This document shows, in pieces, positions 40,898-50,665 of a stretch of DNA of 64,000 bases. Within the stretch, counting starts at the first letter, position 1. Each line of letters starts with the position of its first letter. The notes below the pieces were generated by a model. That model did not search any database and was not told the DNA's origin. It worked only from the letters and a program-made list of their open reading frames with translations. The DNA is from Lachnospiraceae bacterium. Its GTDB lineage: Bacteria > Bacillota > Clostridia > Lachnospirales > Lachnospiraceae. The stretch spans positions 1 through 64,000 of the forward strand of contig JAEEXG010000001.1 in the NCBI GenBank assembly GCA_016291405.1, written 5' to 3'. The translations under genes were made by a program, and so were the position numbers.

Positions 40898-43168
40898 CTA
40901 TCCTCTTATTTTTGTTCCCTTTGTATCACGGTGACCGGGCTTAACTTTAGCATGTAAATCAAAAGGTCTTCCGTTATAAGTTATGGTATTGTCGCCGGCA
41001 TTTTGTGTAAGGTAAGCCGCTTCGACAAAGTCTCCCTTGTTAAGCTTCATTCCTCTTACGCCTACAGCTGCTTTCTTCTTTTCGGGAACTTCTTCAATAC
41101 CGAATCTTAAGAATACACCATCCTGGGTCTGAAGAACAACATTTTTTTGCTCTTCCAAAACAAATACTGCAACTAATTCATCGCCGTCATTAAGCTTTGT
41201 TGCCGCAATGGAACGTTTTGAAACATCAAATTCACTTCCGTCTACGACTTTAATCATGGCAGACTTAGTGATAAATACAAGACGTTTAAACTTAAGATCG
41301 TCTACATTAGCAAGAAGCAATGCCTGCTCATTTGATGAATTAAAGTTACTGATATTATCAATAGGCATACCCTTGTCTCTGAATTTACCAAAGGGCAAAT
41401 CCTTAGCCTTAATGGTATGCATTATACCTTTATCTGAGAAAATGCAAATCTTACCGTCACTCTTTAAGGGGAATACAAATTTATGCTCTGCATCGGCAGC
41501 TTCTTTGTTTCTTTCATAAACCACCATATCAACGCTCTTTGCGTAACCAAAGCGGTCCATAAGAAACATAATGTCGATTACTTCAGGCTTTACTTCTTCA
41601 AGTACGATTTCTTCAGCATCCTCGATTTGAGTGCGTCTTTCTTTACCAAATTCTCGTCTTAATTTTTCCATGTCATCGATTATTACCTTAGCCATGGAAT
41701 CTCTGTTTCCCAAAATATCTTTGTATCTGTCGATATTGGCAAGAGTTTCTTCGTTTTCATTAAACAAAGCTTCAAGCTCTAAGCCAATTAACTTATACAA
41801 GCGCATATCCAGAATTGCATTGGCCTGCTTTTCGGTAAAATCAAGAGTTGAAGCCATGATTTTGGATTCTTTTGACTTAAACTTGATTCCTTCGGTTTTA
41901 CCTTCAGTCATACAAGCCTTAGCCATGTTTCTGTCTTTAGATCCGCGAAGAATTTCAATAATTAAGTCAATAACATTTACAGCGCGAATCAAACCTTCTT
42001 GAATTTCTTTCTTTTCAAGTTCTTTTTCAAGAAGCTTTTGGTACTTTCTTGTACATATTTCAAACTGGAATTTAACGTTTTCTTCAATTACTCTCTTTAA
42101 GCTGAGAGTTTCGGGACGTCCGTCTACAATTGCAAGATTGTTAAATCCAAAGGTATCCTCTAAACGGGTCTTTTTATACAAAAGATTTATAAAGTTCTGA
42201 GGATTAGCGTCTTTTCTAAGTTCAAATACTATTCTGATACCGTCTTTATTCGACTGGTTTGTAATATCAATTACATCGTTTGTTTTCTTTGTATCAATCA
42301 AAGTAGCAACATCGTTTAAGAATTTAGCGATGTTAGCGCCAATCATTGTATAAGGAATCTCGGTAACAACTACATTTGTTTTACCACCCTTTAATTCCTC
42401 GATTTCAACCTTACCGCGAACCTTTATTTTACCCATTCCGGTTTCATAGATTTCGGCAAGTTCCGACTGGTTTACAACAATACCGCCGGTAGGAAAATCA
42501 GGCCCCTTAATATACTTCATAAGTTCTTTTGAAGTAATATCATTATTCTTCATGTAGGCCTTACATGCTTCAACCACTTCTCCGAAGTTATGAGGAGGAA
42601 TGTTTGTAGCCATACCTACGGCAATACCTTCGGAACCGTTTACCAGTAGATTAGGGAATCTGCAAGGTAAAACAGTAGGTTCTTTTTCCGTTGCATCAAA
42701 GTTATCCGTAAAGTCTACAACGTCTTTATCAAGGTCAGCTAAGATTGCTTCCTGAGTAATCTTTTCAAGTCTTGCTTCCGTATAACGCATTGCAGCGGCG
42801 CCGTCGCCTTCAACGGTACCAAAGTTTCCATGGCCGTCCACCAAAGGCATACCCTTTTTAAAGCTCTGTGTCATTACAACCAAAGCTTCATAGATTGAGC
42901 TGTCACCATGAGGATGATATTTACCCATGGTATCGCCGACGATACGGGCACTCTTTCTGTGGGGCTTATCATATTTAAGGCCAAGCTCGTTCATGTCATA
43001 TAAAACACGTCTTTGAACCGGCTTAAGACCGTCTCTTACATCCGGAAGTGCTCTTGCTATGATAACGCTCATGGCATAATCCACAAAGGATTTTTTCATC
43101 ACATCCGAGTATTCGGTTTGTATAATTCTGTCTTCTTCGTTTAAGACTTCTATCTTTTCTTTTTTCAT
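40898..43168 (-). CDS. parC: Topoisomerase IV-type subunit A (ParC/GyrA family)
   Basis: Breaks and rejoins the DNA gate of a type IIA topoisomerase. The 756 residues contain the quinolone-resistance region ([17 protein letters not shown]), catalytic Tyr129 in [11 protein letters not shown], and a C-terminal beta-pinwheel. I see no GyrA box (QRRGGKG) in the pinwheel, which favours a decatenating topoisomerase IV over gyrase. It lies 3 bases after the subunit B gene. Automated tools may call it GyrA; a gyrAB pair elsewhere in the genome would settle the name. Confidence 0.88.
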   Translation of the reverse strand: MKKEKIEVLNEEDRIIQTEYSDVMKKSFVDYAMSVIIARALPDVRDGLKPVQRRVLYDMNELGLKYDKPHRKSARIVGDTMGKYHPHGDSSIYEALVVMTQSFKKGMPLVDGHGNFGTVEGDGAAAMRYTEARLEKITQEAILADLDKDVVDFTDNFDATEKEPTVLPCRFPNLLVNGSEGIAVGMATNIPPHNFGEVVEACKAYMKNNDITSKELMKYIKGPDFPTGGIVVNQSELAEIYETGMGKIKVRGKVEIEELKGGKTNVVVTEIPYTMIGANIAKFLNDVATLIDTKKTNDVIDITNQSNKDGIRIVFELRKDANPQNFINLLYKKTRLEDTFGFNNLAIVDGRPETLSLKRVIEENVKFQFEICTRKYQKLLEKELEKKEIQEGLIRAVNVIDLIIEILRGSKDRNMAKACMTEGKTEGIKFKSKESKIMASTLDFTEKQANAILDMRLYKLIGLELEALFNENEETLANIDRYKDILGNRDSMAKVIIDDMEKLRREFGKERRTQIEDAEEIVLEEVKPEVIDIMFLMDRFGYAKSVDMVVYERNKEAADAEHKFVFPLKSDGKICIFSDKGIMHTIKAKDLPFGKFRDKGMPIDNISNFNSSNEQALLLANVDDLKFKRLVFITKSAMIKVVDGSEFDVSKRSIAATKLNDGDELVAVFVLEEQKNVVLQTQDGVFLRFGIEEVPEKKKAAVGVRGMKLNKGDFVEAAYLTQNAGDNTITYNGRPFDLHAKVKPGHRDTKGTKIRG

Positions 43169-43171
43169 AAC

Positions 43172-45091
43172 TTATACATCAAGCTCCGCTTCGTTTGCAT
43201 TTTCATAAATAAATGTTCGTCTGGGTGGAACCTCAAGTCCCATAAGCAATTCGGTGGTTTCTGATGCATGCTTTGCATCTTCTATTCCCACTCTCTTTAA
43301 AAGTCTTCTTGCAGGGTCCAAAGTCGTTTCCCAAAGCTGTTCGGGATCCATTTCACCAAGACCTTTGTATCTTTGCAATTTATAAGATACATTATGAGTC
43401 TTTTTATACTTTTCAAGGGCTTCGTCATTGTAAAGATACTCTTCCTCACCCTTTTGAGGAATGACTTTATAAAGCGGAGGCATTGCGATATATACATGTC
43501 CTTCGTAAATAAGCTCAGGCATAAATCTAAAGAACAATGTTAAAAGAAGTGTTGAAATATGAGCTCCGTCCACATCGGCATCGGCCATAATAATAATTTT
43601 ATCGTAACGTAATTTGGTTATATCAAAATCATTACCGTAGCCTTCCGAGAATCCGCATCCGAAGGCATAGATCATTGTTTTAATTTCGGCATTGGCCAAA
43701 ACCTTATCGATACTTGCCTTTTCAACGTTTAAGATTTTACCTCTTATAGGAAGAATGGCTTGATACATTCTGTTTCTTGCCATCTTAGCACTGCCACCGG
43801 CGGAATCACCTTCGACGATGAAGATTTCACACTTCTTGGCATCTTTAGATTCGCAATTTGAAAGCTTTCCGTTTGAATCAAAGGAATACTTTTGCTTGGA
43901 AAGCATGTTTGTGCGGGCTTTTTCTTCAGTCTTACGAAGCTTAGCAGCTTTTTCGGCACATCCGATAACACTTTTAAGTGTTTCTAAGTTTCTGTCAAAG
44001 AAACGAACAAGTTCATCGTTAGTAATCTTAGATACAGCCTTTGCTGCATCCTGGTTATCAAGCTTAGTCTTTGTCTGGCCTTCAAATCTGGGATCTGTAT
44101 GCTTAATTGAAACAACCGCAGTTAAACCGTTTCTTACATCGGTACCTGTAAAGTTTTGATCCTTTTCTTTAAGTATGCCAAGCTCTCTTGCGTAGCTGTT
44201 AATAATATTTGTAAAGGCTGACTTAAAACCTGTTATATGAGTACCGCCTTCAAGAGTATAAATATTATTAACAAAGCCCATTACATTTTCATGGAATTCA
44301 TTAATGTATTGGAAAGCGACTTCGATTTCGATATTATCGCTCATTCCCTTAAAATAGATAACATCATGAATGGTCTCGGCAGTTTTATTCATGTCTTTAA
44401 TGTAACCGATTATGCCGTCAGGTTCATGAAAGGTAAGAGCCTCTACTTCTTCTTTTCTTCTGTCTTCATAGAAAATTGTAAGACCCGGATTAAGATAAGC
44501 TGTTTCGTGAAGACGATTCTTTATATCATCTTCTTTAAAACGGGTTTTTTCAAATATTTCATCATCCGGAAGGAAATTTACACAAGTTCCTGTTTCTTTT
44601 GACTTACCGATAACAGGAAGCAATCCCTTTTCAAGTTCAATAATGGGATTACCTCTTTCATATTTATCTTCGTAAACAAAACCGCCTGTTTTTACGGTAA
44701 CGCTTAAATGCTTTGAAAGTGCGTTAACAACCGATGAACCTACACCATGAAGACCACCGCTTGTTTTATATGAAGAATTGTCAAATTTACCGCCTGCATG
44801 AAGAGTAGTGAAAACCAATCTTTCGGCACTGATTCCCTTTTTATGCATACCGACGGGAATACCACGTCCGTTATCGCTGACGGTAGCTGAACCGTCTGCT
44901 TCCAAAATAACTTTGATTTCCGTACAAAAACCTGCCAGATGTTCATCTACGGAGTTATCAAGGATTTCATATATCAAATGATTGAGACCACGTGTAGAAA
45001 CACTTCCGATATACATACCGGGACGTTTTCTTACCGCTTCGAGTCCTTCTAAGACCGTTATACTCTCTGCATCATAAGTATTCTTACCCAT
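43172..45091 (-). CDS. parE: Topoisomerase IV-type subunit B (ParE/GyrB family)
   Basis: ATPase subunit of a type IIA topoisomerase. From ATG 45091, 639 residues; the ORF-track start at 45124 is rejected because GAGAGGAAG fits the later ATG and MGKNTYDAESITVLEGLEAV is the family start. GHKL ATPase motifs are EILDNSVDEHLAGF, DNGRGIPVGMH and GGLHGVGSSVVNALS; the Toprim motifs are IVEGDSAGGSAKMAR, PIRGKILNVEKA and IIMADADVDGAHI. ParE rather than GyrB follows from the partner's missing GyrA box. Confidence 0.9.
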   Translation of the reverse strand: MGKNTYDAESITVLEGLEAVRKRPGMYIGSVSTRGLNHLIYEILDNSVDEHLAGFCTEIKVILEADGSATVSDNGRGIPVGMHKKGISAERLVFTTLHAGGKFDNSSYKTSGGLHGVGSSVVNALSKHLSVTVKTGGFVYEDKYERGNPIIELEKGLLPVIGKSKETGTCVNFLPDDEIFEKTRFKEDDIKNRLHETAYLNPGLTIFYEDRRKEEVEALTFHEPDGIIGYIKDMNKTAETIHDVIYFKGMSDNIEIEVAFQYINEFHENVMGFVNNIYTLEGGTHITGFKSAFTNIINSYARELGILKEKDQNFTGTDVRNGLTAVVSIKHTDPRFEGQTKTKLDNQDAAKAVSKITNDELVRFFDRNLETLKSVIGCAEKAAKLRKTEEKARTNMLSKQKYSFDSNGKLSNCESKDAKKCEIFIVEGDSAGGSAKMARNRMYQAILPIRGKILNVEKASIDKVLANAEIKTMIYAFGCGFSEGYGNDFDITKLRYDKIIIMADADVDGAHISTLLLTLFFRFMPELIYEGHVYIAMPPLYKVIPQKGEEEYLYNDEALEKYKKTHNVSYKLQRYKGLGEMDPEQLWETTLDPARRLLKRVGIEDAKHASETTELLMGLEVPPRRTFIYENANEAELDV

Positions 45092-45138
45092 AGTACTTCC
45101 TCTCAAAATACAATCTTTTGTCATATTTAGACTAATTT

Positions 45139-45147
45139 AGTATATCA
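45139..45147 (-). promoter_or_regulatory. Extended -10 promoter for parE-parC
   Basis: Minus strand TGATATACT, a TGn-extended -10 about 48 bases before the parE ATG. The -35 region (TTTATT) is weak. Confidence 0.5.
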
Positions 45148-45164
45148 CATAAAATGCTATAAAT

Positions 45165-45219
45165 AAACAAAAAAACACACGATGTAGTGTAAGTCTTGTA
45201 ACTTTAAACTACATCGTGT
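45165..45219 (-). terminator. Terminator after degV
   Basis: A 12-bp stem ACACGATGTAGT / ACTACATCGTGT with a 19-base loop that can itself form AAGT/ACTT pairing; on the minus strand it is followed by GTTTTTTTG. Confidence 0.88.
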
Positions 45220-45224
45220 AAATT

Positions 45225-46091
45225 CTACAAGTTCTTCGTAATGGCAATTGCCAAAGCCCCCGGACCTATATGACAGCTTACTGATAAAGATAATTTATCC
45301 AAATAAACTTCGGCTTTAGGGAATCTTTCTTTAACTTCTTCGAAGAAAGGAAGTGCATTTTCATCGGTGTGTGAATATACCACAAAGATTCTTACGCCTG
45401 TTCCGTCATCACCGCATTTATATCTCTCAACCACATCTTTAATAGCCTGATTAAGCATTGTGGTCTTAGCTTGACCTATGGTCCTTACCTTTGCAAAAGC
45501 ATCAAGCTTTTCGCCTTGAATCTGTAAAACAGGTTTAATCTTTAAAAGCTGTCCGATCATCGCAGCAGCGGGAGTAAGTCTTCCGCCCCTTGATAAATAC
45601 TTTAAAGTATCAACCATTATATAAATACTTGAATTAAACTTATCTTCTTCAAGGATTCTGTGTATCTCTTTACCGCTTTTTCCTTCGTCTGCAAGTTTTA
45701 GGGCATCTAACACAGACTGTTTCATGGTAACGGAGATTCTTTGATTGTTTACAACAAAAACTTTATCTTCGTAATCTTCCGCCAGCATTCTTGCTGTCTG
45801 GAAAGAACCGCTAAGGCCGCTGCTCATGGGAATATGAACAATTTCATCATACTCTGTCAAAAGCTTATCCCATAACTTCATTACGTCATCGGGAGAAGGC
45901 TGACTGGTGGAAATTGTGCAGTCATTTAAGAGCATTTCAAAGAACTGCTCCTGAGTTAAATTTATATCTTCATAATAGTCGTAACCATCAATCATAAAAG
46001 GCATCGGAAGCACATATACGCCCAATTCCTTTGCCATATTTTGAGTGATTCCACTGTTGGAATCTGTTACTATCGCAACTTTATTTGCCAA
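45225..46091 (-). CDS. DegV family fatty acid-binding protein
   Basis: DegV/FakB-type proteins bind a fatty acid and present it to the kinase FakA for phosphorylation. The 288 residues contain the family pattern IVTDSNSGI at the start, STSQPSPDD, IPMSSGLSGSFQTA, and DTLKYLSRGGRLTPAAAMIG. The start is TTG 46091 with GAGGG 7 bases upstream. The FakA-like gene lies 3.8 kb upstream in the same direction, with recG between, so kinase and binding partner share a region. Confidence 0.92.
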   Translation of the reverse strand: MANKVAIVTDSNSGITQNMAKELGVYVLPMPFMIDGYDYYEDINLTQEQFFEMLLNDCTISTSQPSPDDVMKLWDKLLTEYDEIVHIPMSSGLSGSFQTARMLAEDYEDKVFVVNNQRISVTMKQSVLDALKLADEGKSGKEIHRILEEDKFNSSIYIMVDTLKYLSRGGRLTPAAAMIGQLLKIKPVLQIQGEKLDAFAKVRTIGQAKTTMLNQAIKDVVERYKCGDDGTGVRIFVVYSHTDENALPFFEEVKERFPKAEVYLDKLSLSVSCHIGPGALAIAITKNL

Positions 46092-46136
46092 AATTTTTCC
46101 CTCATTTTTTAGTATTCAAACAAACTAATTTTAATG

Positions 46137-48155
46137 TCAGATAGTCCTAAAGTCAATTGTTTTTATTTGTTGCTTGGGAATACGTTCCTTTAATGAATCA
46201 TACTTATTCGCGGCAAGCATCAGGATATCTGAGTCTTCATAAATATCCCCTAAGCCAAATTGAAGTTCACCGCTTTGCCTTATTCCGTTTAATTCACCGG
46301 GGCCTCTTAACTTCATATCTTCTTCCGCGATCACAAAACCGTCATTTGACTTATTTAAGACATCCAAACGCTTCTTTGTAAGTTCGTTTTTAGAGTCAGA
46401 TAAAAGCATGCAAAAAGAAGGATATTCGCCTCTTCCTACTCTTCCTCTTAACTGATGAAGCTGCGATAAACCGAATCGTTCTGCATTTTCAATCAAAATA
46501 ACGGAAGCGTTGGGAACATCGATACCTACTTCTATAACGGTAGTTGCAACGAGTATATCGATATTACCTTCCTTAAAGGATTCCATAATTCTTGTCTTTT
46601 CATCAGGTTTCATCTTACCTGTAAGAATACCTACATTAACTTTTTCGCCAAAATATTCCTTTATTTCTTTTGAATGGGTTTCTACACTCTTAAGTAATAG
46701 CTCATCCTCGTCATTATCTTCAACCATAGGACAAATAACATATGCCTGACGCCCTTTATCAAGTTCGCTTTGAATCTTTTTATATGCCTTTTCTCTGAAA
46801 GAAGAATCTATAACGCAATTTGAAATCGGAATTCTGTTCTTTGGAAGCTCATCAATAACGGATACAGATAAGCCTGCAAACATAATCATGGCAAGGGTTC
46901 TTGGAATGGGTGTTGCACTCATAACAAGCAAATGAGGCTCAAGCCCTTTATTCTTTAAAGCTTCTCTTTGTCTAACACCAAATCTGTGCTGTTCATCCGT
47001 AATAACTAAAGCAAGATTGTTAAATTCTACATTATCCTGAATCAAAGCCTGAGTACCTATAACTAAATTGCTTTCCCCCAAAGAAATTGCTCTCAATGCT
47101 TCTTTCTTATCCTTAGAAGACATTTTACCGGTAAGTAAAACCGGTTTTAAGCACAAAGAATACTTATCGGTTAAGCTCTTTACATTTTCATAATGTTGTC
47201 TTGCAAGGACTTCTGTAGGAGCCATCATAGCGCCCTGATAACCATTTGAAGCACACATAAGTAAAGCCAGTATCGCAACTATTGTTTTACCGGAACCCAC
47301 GTCACCCTGTACAAGCCTGTTCATCAAAAAATCTGACGACATATCATTTGATATATCTTCAAATGTCTTCTTTTGCGCATTGGTAAGTTCATAGGGAAGT
47401 GCATCACAAAGACGTTTACAATCAGCGGTTTCAATCATTTTAAAGTTGTTTTGAAGCTTCACATTTTCTAAATTCTTATTCTTTGTTGCATTAATAAAAA
47501 GCAAAAACTCATCAAAAATGATTCTTCTTTTGGCCTTATATAAATCTTCTTCGTCTTTTGGAAAATGAATGCTTGATTTAGCCAAAGGCATGGGAAGCAT
47601 TGACATTTCTTTACATTCATCATTAGAAATATAGTCTTTATCAAAGGCCGCTTGAGATAAGGCTAGCGAAACTGTTTTTGATATTTTTAAATTAGATAAA
47701 TCTTTGGTTAGCGCATAAATCGGAGTAATTACATCCTGAAGTTTATAGTATTCATCATAATCATAGGTTTTTGGCTGCTCTAAAATAAGAGTATTTCTAA
47801 ATAGCTTTAAATACCCCCTAAACACCTTTTTATCGCCTACTTTGAATGCCTTTAACATATAAGGAGCATTAAAGTAACGCACTTCAAAAGTGCCGTATTC
47901 ATCATATATAAAAAATGAAATAATGGATTTACCCGAAAAACGGGTAAGCTTAGGGTTGCTTTTTACGGTGGCAAAAACAGCGTTACGTGAATTTGCCAAC
48001 GAATCCTTTGTAGATGTTATTCTTTCATACTTATCATAAGTACGGGGATAATAATTTAATATATCATCCACCGTAAATAAGCCTATTCTATTAAATAGTT
48101 CGAATGTTTTTCCGCCAACGCCTTTTATAGAACTTAAAGATTGATTATTGTTCAT
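46137..48155 (-). CDS. recG: ATP-dependent DNA helicase RecG
   Basis: Branch-migrating helicase that remodels stalled replication forks. The 672 residues have an N-terminal wedge/OB domain (LSSIKGVGGKTFELFNRIGLFTVDDILNYYPRTYD), Walker A GDVGSGKTIVA, the DEQH box DEQHRFGVRQREAL, SATPIPRTLAM and the C-terminal GRVGRGEYPSFC with the LRGPGELNGIRQSG hook. Length is normal. The start follows a terminator by about 10 bases, with AGGGG as ribosome site. degV follows 45 bases later. Confidence 0.96.
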   Translation of the reverse strand: MNNNQSLSSIKGVGGKTFELFNRIGLFTVDDILNYYPRTYDKYERITSTKDSLANSRNAVFATVKSNPKLTRFSGKSIISFFIYDEYGTFEVRYFNAPYMLKAFKVGDKKVFRGYLKLFRNTLILEQPKTYDYDEYYKLQDVITPIYALTKDLSNLKISKTVSLALSQAAFDKDYISNDECKEMSMLPMPLAKSSIHFPKDEEDLYKAKRRIIFDEFLLFINATKNKNLENVKLQNNFKMIETADCKRLCDALPYELTNAQKKTFEDISNDMSSDFLMNRLVQGDVGSGKTIVAILALLMCASNGYQGAMMAPTEVLARQHYENVKSLTDKYSLCLKPVLLTGKMSSKDKKEALRAISLGESNLVIGTQALIQDNVEFNNLALVITDEQHRFGVRQREALKNKGLEPHLLVMSATPIPRTLAMIMFAGLSVSVIDELPKNRIPISNCVIDSSFREKAYKKIQSELDKGRQAYVICPMVEDNDEDELLLKSVETHSKEIKEYFGEKVNVGILTGKMKPDEKTRIMESFKEGNIDILVATTVIEVGIDVPNASVILIENAERFGLSQLHQLRGRVGRGEYPSFCMLLSDSKNELTKKRLDVLNKSNDGFVIAEEDMKLRGPGELNGIRQSGELQFGLGDIYEDSDILMLAANKYDSLKERIPKQQIKTIDFRTI

Positions 48156-48163
48156 AATACCCC

Positions 48164-48198
48164 TAAAAAAATACCCCGAAGCAAAAACTTCGGGGTAT
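48164..48198 (-). terminator. Terminator between fakA-like gene and recG
   Basis: An 11-bp stem ATACCCCGAAG / CTTCGGGGTAT with six-base loop, followed on the minus strand by seven Ts. It occupies almost all of the 47-base gap before recG. Confidence 0.9.
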
Positions 48199-48202
48199 GT
48201 GC

Positions 48203-49846
48203 TTATTCAGCAGAAATAATGTAATAGTAAATCGGCTGACCGCCTGAATTGATTTCTACATCACATTTAGAATACTTCTCGTTAATGTACTCTTCGATCT
48301 TCTTAACCTGATCTTCTGTGACTTCACGGCCGTAATAAATGCTGAAAAGTTCAACGTCTGAATCTTTTGCCATTTCATCTATCATTTCAAAAACTGCTGT
48401 ATTCATGTCGGAACTAACGCTTAACAATCCGCTGTCTCCGATTCCCATGAAATCGCCTTCTTTGATTTCTTTATCATCAATCTGAGTGTCTCTGACAGCG
48501 TATGTAACCTGACCTGTCTTAACATTCTTGATTTCTTCAACCATGGTTTCTTCGTTTTCTTTGGAAGAAAGGTCGGGAGCAAAGTTAATCATTGCTGTAA
48601 TTCCCTGAGGAATGGTCTTTGTGGGAATTACGATAACTTCTTTTCCTTCAACAAGATACTGAGCCTGGTTGGCAGCCATGATGATGTTTTTATTGTTAGG
48701 AAGAATGAAAATAGTCTTAGCATTGATTTTGCCGATTGCATCAACAAAATCTTCTGTTGAAGGGTTCATGGTCTGACCGCCTTCAATAACATAATCAACG
48801 CCAAGGCCTTTGAATATTTCACTCAAACCTTCACCTGCTGAAACGGAAATAAATCCATAATCCTTTGCAGGTTCTTCTTTCTTTATAGCATTTGCCTTAA
48901 TGCCTTCACGCTCAAGTCTCATATTATCAATCTTGATATCGGAAAGAGCGCCAAACTTAATACCTCTTTGAATAGCAAGACCGGGATCGTTGGTATTAAA
49001 ATGAACTTTTACAACATTTTCATCTACAACCAATGCAATTGAATCACCGATTGTTTCAAGGAAAGTCTTAAAATCAAGTTCATGTTTAATATTAAATGTC
49101 TTATCTAAAATAATGTTAAACTCTGTATCGTAATCATACTTAATGCTTGAAGCTTCTTCGGATACTTCATCTTTATTATCGCCTGACTGCTTGTTAAGTG
49201 CGCTAAAGTCGATTTCTTTACCGAGGAAAGCATCAAAAGCTCCGTGCATTACTTCCACCAAGCCCTGTCCGCCTGAGTCCACAACGCCGGCCTGCTTTAA
49301 TACAGGAAGCATTTCGGGAGTCTGACTTAAAACATACTCGGCATGCTCGATAATTTCTTTAATATAAGCTTCCATATCGCTCGCACCTGAATTTGCAAGC
49401 TCATTAGCCTTTTCACAAGCGCCCTTTGCAACGGTAAGGATTGTACCTTCCTTAGGCTTCATAACAGCCTTGTAAGCCGTTTCAACAGCTTTTGTGAAAG
49501 CTTCTGCAATAACAGGAATATCGATTACTTCTTTTGTCTTAACAATGCTTGAAAAACCTCTTAAAAGCTGAGAAAGAATAACACCTGAGTTACCTCTTGC
49601 TCCTTTAAGAGAACCTGAAGAAATCGCTTTACAAAGAGCGGGCATTGTAATGTCATTTGTTGACTGTAATGCCAATACTTCCTTTGCAGCAGACATAATA
49701 GTCATTGTCATGTTTGTACCTGTATCACCGTCGGGTACAGGGAACACGTTTAATTCATTAATCCATTCTTTTTTTGATTCAAGATTATTAGCGCCTGCTA
49801 AGAACATCTTTGCAAGCAATTCAGCATTTATCGTATTTGTTGCCAA
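48203..49846 (-). CDS. fakA: DAK2-domain fatty acid kinase (FakA/YloV-like)
   Basis: 547 residues. The N-terminal DAK2 (DhaL-like) domain has the ADP/Mg motif NVFPVPDGDTGTNMTMT and GSLKGARGNSGVILSQLLRG; GVVDSGGQGLVEVMHGAF follows, then the DegV-like/DUF1949-type C-terminal half (IFILPNNKNIIMAANQA). FakA phosphorylates fatty acids held by DegV/FakB proteins to feed phospholipid synthesis. TTG 49846 is the start, with GGAGG 8 bases upstream. The Asp23-family gene directly upstream is the conserved yloU-yloV pair. Confidence 0.93.
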   Translation of the reverse strand: MATNTINAELLAKMFLAGANNLESKKEWINELNVFPVPDGDTGTNMTMTIMSAAKEVLALQSTNDITMPALCKAISSGSLKGARGNSGVILSQLLRGFSSIVKTKEVIDIPVIAEAFTKAVETAYKAVMKPKEGTILTVAKGACEKANELANSGASDMEAYIKEIIEHAEYVLSQTPEMLPVLKQAGVVDSGGQGLVEVMHGAFDAFLGKEIDFSALNKQSGDNKDEVSEEASSIKYDYDTEFNIILDKTFNIKHELDFKTFLETIGDSIALVVDENVVKVHFNTNDPGLAIQRGIKFGALSDIKIDNMRLEREGIKANAIKKEEPAKDYGFISVSAGEGLSEIFKGLGVDYVIEGGQTMNPSTEDFVDAIGKINAKTIFILPNNKNIIMAANQAQYLVEGKEVIVIPTKTIPQGITAMINFAPDLSSKENEETMVEEIKNVKTGQVTYAVRDTQIDDKEIKEGDFMGIGDSGLLSVSSDMNTAVFEMIDEMAKDSDVELFSIYYGREVTEDQVKKIEEYINEKYSKCDVEINSGGQPIYYYIISAE

Positions 49847-49858
49847 ATCAACATCCTC

Positions 49859-50227
49859 CTAGTCAATCACTTTAACGTCTTCCACGAAAACGTTGATTTT
49901 ACCGATTTCAAGACCGGTGAATTCTTCTACTTTATATTTAACATTATTAATAAGATTTTCTACAACAGCGTGAATACTAACACCATAAGAAACTATTATA
50001 TGAAAATCAAGGGCAAGTTTACGGGATTCGGTCAAAGAAACATTGATACCTCTGCAAATATCTGCAGAATTAATCTTAAGCAATCTAACCAAACCGTCTT
50101 TAACGTTAACATTTGCCATTCCAACAATTCCGAAGCATTCTACTGCTACCGAACCGGCGTACTGCATAATTACACTGGGATCTATAACCACATTACCCAA
50201 ATGAGTATCCATGGAAGAACCTTTCAT
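49859..50227 (-). CDS. Asp23/Gls24 family protein (YloU)
   Basis: 122 residues from ATG 50227, preferred because GGAGG lies 8 bases upstream; the ORF-track start at 50236 is a GTG overlapping that site. Asp23-domain features: GNVVIDPSVIMQYAGSVAVECFGIVGM, then LALDFHIIVSYGVSIHAVVENL and the end EFTGLEIGKINVFVEDVKV. Members are cell-envelope-associated or stress-linked proteins; a partner role for the DAK2 kinase is often suggested by the constant gene pair. No catalytic residues are apparent. Confidence 0.93.
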   Translation of the reverse strand: MKGSSMDTHLGNVVIDPSVIMQYAGSVAVECFGIVGMANVNVKDGLVRLLKINSADICRGINVSLTESRKLALDFHIIVSYGVSIHAVVENLINNVKYKVEEFTGLEIGKINVFVEDVKVID

Positions 50228-50278
50228 ATATGCCACCTCCGTTTGATTTTTTACCTACTTAACTGTATGCCTTAGATA

Positions 50279-50284
50279 TTATAA
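50279..50284 (-). promoter_or_regulatory. -10 element for the yloU-fakA operon
   Basis: Minus strand consensus TATAAT, about 52 bases before the yloU ATG. The -35 (TTTCTT) is poor at 17-base spacing. Confidence 0.5.
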
Positions 50285-50345
50285 CCGCTTTAAAGGAAAA
50301 AAGAAACTACATTTTTACCTATTTTACTCTATTTTAATTTTTCAC

Positions 50346-50374
50346 TTGCAATTTAAAACTTTATCTGATAATAT
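50346..50374 (+). promoter_or_regulatory. Promoter of rpmB
   Basis: TTGCAA (50346-50351), 17 bases, TAATAT (50369-50374), with TG one base before the -10. A small hairpin TTGCGA / TCGCAA (50382-50396) lies at the start of the leader, then AAGGAGGTG before the ATG. Confidence 0.75.
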
Positions 50375-50426
50375 CTTTATGTTGCGAGTTTCGCAAAGAT
50401 TCAAGGCTTTAAGGAGGTGCTAAGAT

Positions 50427-50612
50427 ATGGCAAAATGTGCAGTTTGCGGTAAAGGTATTCATTTTGGAAATAATGTAAGCCATTCTAATAGAAAATCCAG
50501 CAGAATGTGGGGCTCGAACATCCAGTCTGTTACCTGCAAGGTTAACGGAACCACAAAGAAGCTTCATGTTTGTACCAGATGTTTAAGATCCGGTAAAGTA
50601 GAAAGAGCTTAA
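50427..50612 (+). CDS. rpmB: 50S ribosomal protein L28
   Basis: 61-residue L28. It has the zinc-binding form with CxxC pairs (MAKCAVCGKG and VCTRCLRSGK) and the core SHSNRKSSRMWGSNIQS. A perfect AAGGAGGTG lies 7 bases before the ATG. It is monocistronic, between its own promoter and a bidirectional terminator, and divergent from yloU-fakA, an arrangement shared with Bacillus. Confidence 0.98.
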   Translation: MAKCAVCGKGIHFGNNVSHSNRKSSRMWGSNIQSVTCKVNGTTKKLHVCTRCLRSGKVERA

Positions 50613-50630
50613 TTCAAAATTGATATCATA

Positions 50631-50663
50631 AAAAAAGAGAACCGATTGGTTCTCTTATTTTTT
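50631..50663. terminator. Bidirectional terminator between rpmB and the J-domain gene
   Basis: Stem AAGAGAACC / GGTTCTCTT with loop GATT, flanked by A-rich and T-rich tracts on either side, serving both converging transcripts. Confidence 0.9.
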
Positions 50664-50665
50664 TG

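Noticed and set aside
41208-44602. Plus-strand ORFs of 103-123 residues opposite parC and parE
   Set aside because: Antisense shadows with serine/leucine-rich composition typical of reversed codon bias; no promoter or ribosome site.
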